This document shows positions 6,530 through 7,699 of a stretch of 7,699 nt of DNA, one piece after another. Within the stretch, counting starts at the first letter, position 1. Each line of letters begins with the position of its first letter. The notes beneath the pieces are model-generated. The model saw nothing but the letters and a program-made list of their open reading frames with translations, ran no database searches and was not told the DNA's origin. Both the position numbers and the translations under genes were made by a program. Source of the stretch: Candidatus Eiseniibacteriota bacterium (GTDB lineage Bacteria > Eisenbacteria > RBG-16-71-46 > CAIMUX01); contig JAGQHR010000132.1 of the NCBI GenBank assembly GCA_020431745.1, positions 1 through 7,699 on the forward strand, written 5' to 3'.

Positions 6530-7699
6530 ATGGCTACGCACGAATCCCGTCGCATCGTCTCCCGCACCCATCGCCCCTTCGTAGCGATGCTGCTGGCCGC
6601 CGGGCTCGTCCCGGTGCTGCCGATCGCCGCACGCGCGCTCATGCCGCTCGAGACGACGCCGACCTACGAGTCCACTCCCGGCTCGCAGATCGCGACCGGG
6701 GGTGCGTTCGCCGACATCGACGGAGACGGCTGGCTCGACATGGTCGTCGCGAACGGCAACGACATCTCGCGGCAACGAGTCGTGATCTACCACAATCAGG
6801 GCGACGGCACGCTTCCGCTGACCCCGACCTGGCAGTCGAGCGACATCGACTACCACGGACATCTCGACATCGGCGACGTCAACGGTGACGGCTACCCCGA
6901 CGTCGTCGCTTCGGTCTACATCGGCCCGGCGGGGTTCTCTCAGCCCGGCAAAGTGAAGCTCTATCTGGGAGACGGATTCGGCTTCTCCAGCACACCGGTC
7001 TGGACCTCCCCCAACTTCTATTGTTTCTCGGTCTCACTCGGCGATGCCGACGGGGACGGCGACCTCGACCTCGCCTGTGCCGCGGGCGAGAGCTACAACG
7101 GGTTCTCCGACCGGCAGAAGATCTTCACCAACATCGGCGGCACGTTCGAAGCCACACCGAGTTGGGAATCCACCGAGGTCGGGTTCGCCCTGGACGTCGA
7201 CTGGGACGACTACGACTCCGACGGCGATCTCGACGTCGTCTTCTGCGGCATCTCCGCCCCCATTCGGATCTATCGCAACGACCAGACGACGGGCGGCGGC
7301 ATCGGAACGACTGCAGCGTGGACGAGCACGGACCTTCCGTCGTACGGAAACTCGTCCTCCTTCGGAGACTGGAACGGCGACGGATATCCCGAGCTCGCGA
7401 TCGCGGACAACTTCCAGCTCGGCGGCGCCGGCAAGTTCAAGGTCTACGGAAACAACGCCGGTACGATTCCGACCACGCCCACCTGGACCTCGGCGGGCGG
7501 CGGCTACGGATCCAATGTCTCCTGGGCCGATCTCGACCACGACGGCGATCTCGACCTCGCCGTCGGCGGATGGTGGTCGACGACGCGCATCTTCGAGAAC
7601 ACCGGCGGCACGTTGACGACCAGCCCCGTCTGGACCAGCTCGCGCAGCTCCGTGATCGAGAACATGTTCTGGGGCGACATCGACAACGACGCCCTCTTC
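6530..7699 (+). CDS. Secreted FG-GAP/VCBS-repeat beta-propeller protein, 3'-truncated
   Basis: The frame runs open from the ATG at 6530 to the window end (390 residues), so the C-terminus is missing. Residues 1-36 look like a signal peptide: arginine-rich start, hydrophobic core AMLLAAGLVPVLPIAA, then A-R-A before a likely cut at 36/37. The rest is a regular array of calcium-loop repeats of the D-x-D/N-G/S/H-D-G-x-x-D/E type, beginning at D62 (DIDGDGWLD), D116 (DVNGDGYPD), D172 (DADGDGDLD), D227 (DYDSDGDLD), D280 (DWNGDGYPE) and D334 (DLDHDGDLD). A seventh begins at D383 and is cut by the window edge. Spacing is 49-56 residues. Before each loop stands a Y/W-x-S signature (Y46, W101, W158, W212, W264, W319, W368). 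Such repeats fold as integrin-alpha-like propellers, usually seven blades, binding Ca2+ in each blade. The protein is inferred to be exported and involved in surface binding or adhesion; no enzyme residues are seen. A sorting domain may follow beyond the window. Confidence 0.92.
   Translation, partial: MATHESRRIVSRTHRPFVAMLLAAGLVPVLPIAARALMPLETTPTYESTPGSQIATGGAFADIDGDGWLDMVVANGNDISRQRVVIYHNQGDGTLPLTPTWQSSDIDYHGHLDIGDVNGDGYPDVVASVYIGPAGFSQPGKVKLYLGDGFGFSSTPVWTSPNFYCFSVSLGDADGDGDLDLACAAGESYNGFSDRQKIFTNIGGTFEATPSWESTEVGFALDVDWDDYDSDGDLDVVFCGISAPIRIYRNDQTTGGGIGTTAAWTSTDLPSYGNSSSFGDWNGDGYPELAIADNFQLGGAGKFKVYGNNAGTIPTTPTWTSAGGGYGSNVSWADLDHDGDLDLAVGGWWSTTRIFENTGGTLTTSPVWTSSRSSVIENMFWGDIDNDALF

Noticed and set aside
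4605..6584. A 659-codon open frame on the + strand opposite the transporter
   Set aside because: It is the antisense shadow of a GC-rich membrane-protein gene: charged, low-complexity composition, no recognisable domain, and it runs across the divergent promoter region into the start of the FG-GAP gene. The - strand frame is unmistakably LeuT-like.

Overview
The window is GC-rich bacterial DNA, densely coding, with Shine-Dalgarno starts. Two secreted-type beta-propeller proteins sit at its edges, one of them ending in a FlgD/T9SS-like C-terminal domain (an 'NW-PNPF' start and a 'WDGRDQAGRPVGSGVYYYRL' core). That combination is common in FCB-type phyla such as Candidatus Eisenbacteria and Krumholzibacteriota. 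The phylum is an inference from protein style; no marker gene is present.

Layout. (1) 1-1038, + strand: the 3' part of a propeller protein with about five Reg_prop-like blades and a C-terminal FlgD-Ig/T9SS-like domain. (2) 1039-1254: a convergent intergenic gap with two perfect-armed inverted repeats, probably transcription-end structures. (3) 1255-4278, - strand: a SNF2-family DNA translocase with a bacterial SNF2-associated N-terminal region and all helicase motifs intact. It carries a young 45-bp in-frame tandem duplication. (4) 4507-6266, - strand: a two-gene operon made of a 555-residue LeuT-like Na+-coupled amino-acid transporter and, overlapping it by ATGA, a 31-residue single-pass membrane protein resembling the MetS-type small subunit. 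(5) 6267-6529: a divergent intergenic region. (6) 6530-7699, + strand: the 5' part of a secreted FG-GAP/VCBS propeller with six complete calcium-loop repeats and the start of a seventh.

How the genes fit together. The transporter and its small partner are clearly one translationally coupled unit for uptake of an amino acid or similar substrate. The SNF2 gene follows on the same strand but is separated by about 228 bp containing a candidate terminator hairpin and a candidate promoter, so it is probably its own unit. The two edge proteins are unrelated in repeat type but both look exported. I see no mobile element, CRISPR array, RNA gene or defence cluster, and no convincing new multi-gene system. 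The most interesting items are the 31-residue transporter partner, the structured leader of the transporter mRNA, the tandem duplication in the SNF2 gene and the regular repeat grammar of the FG-GAP protein.
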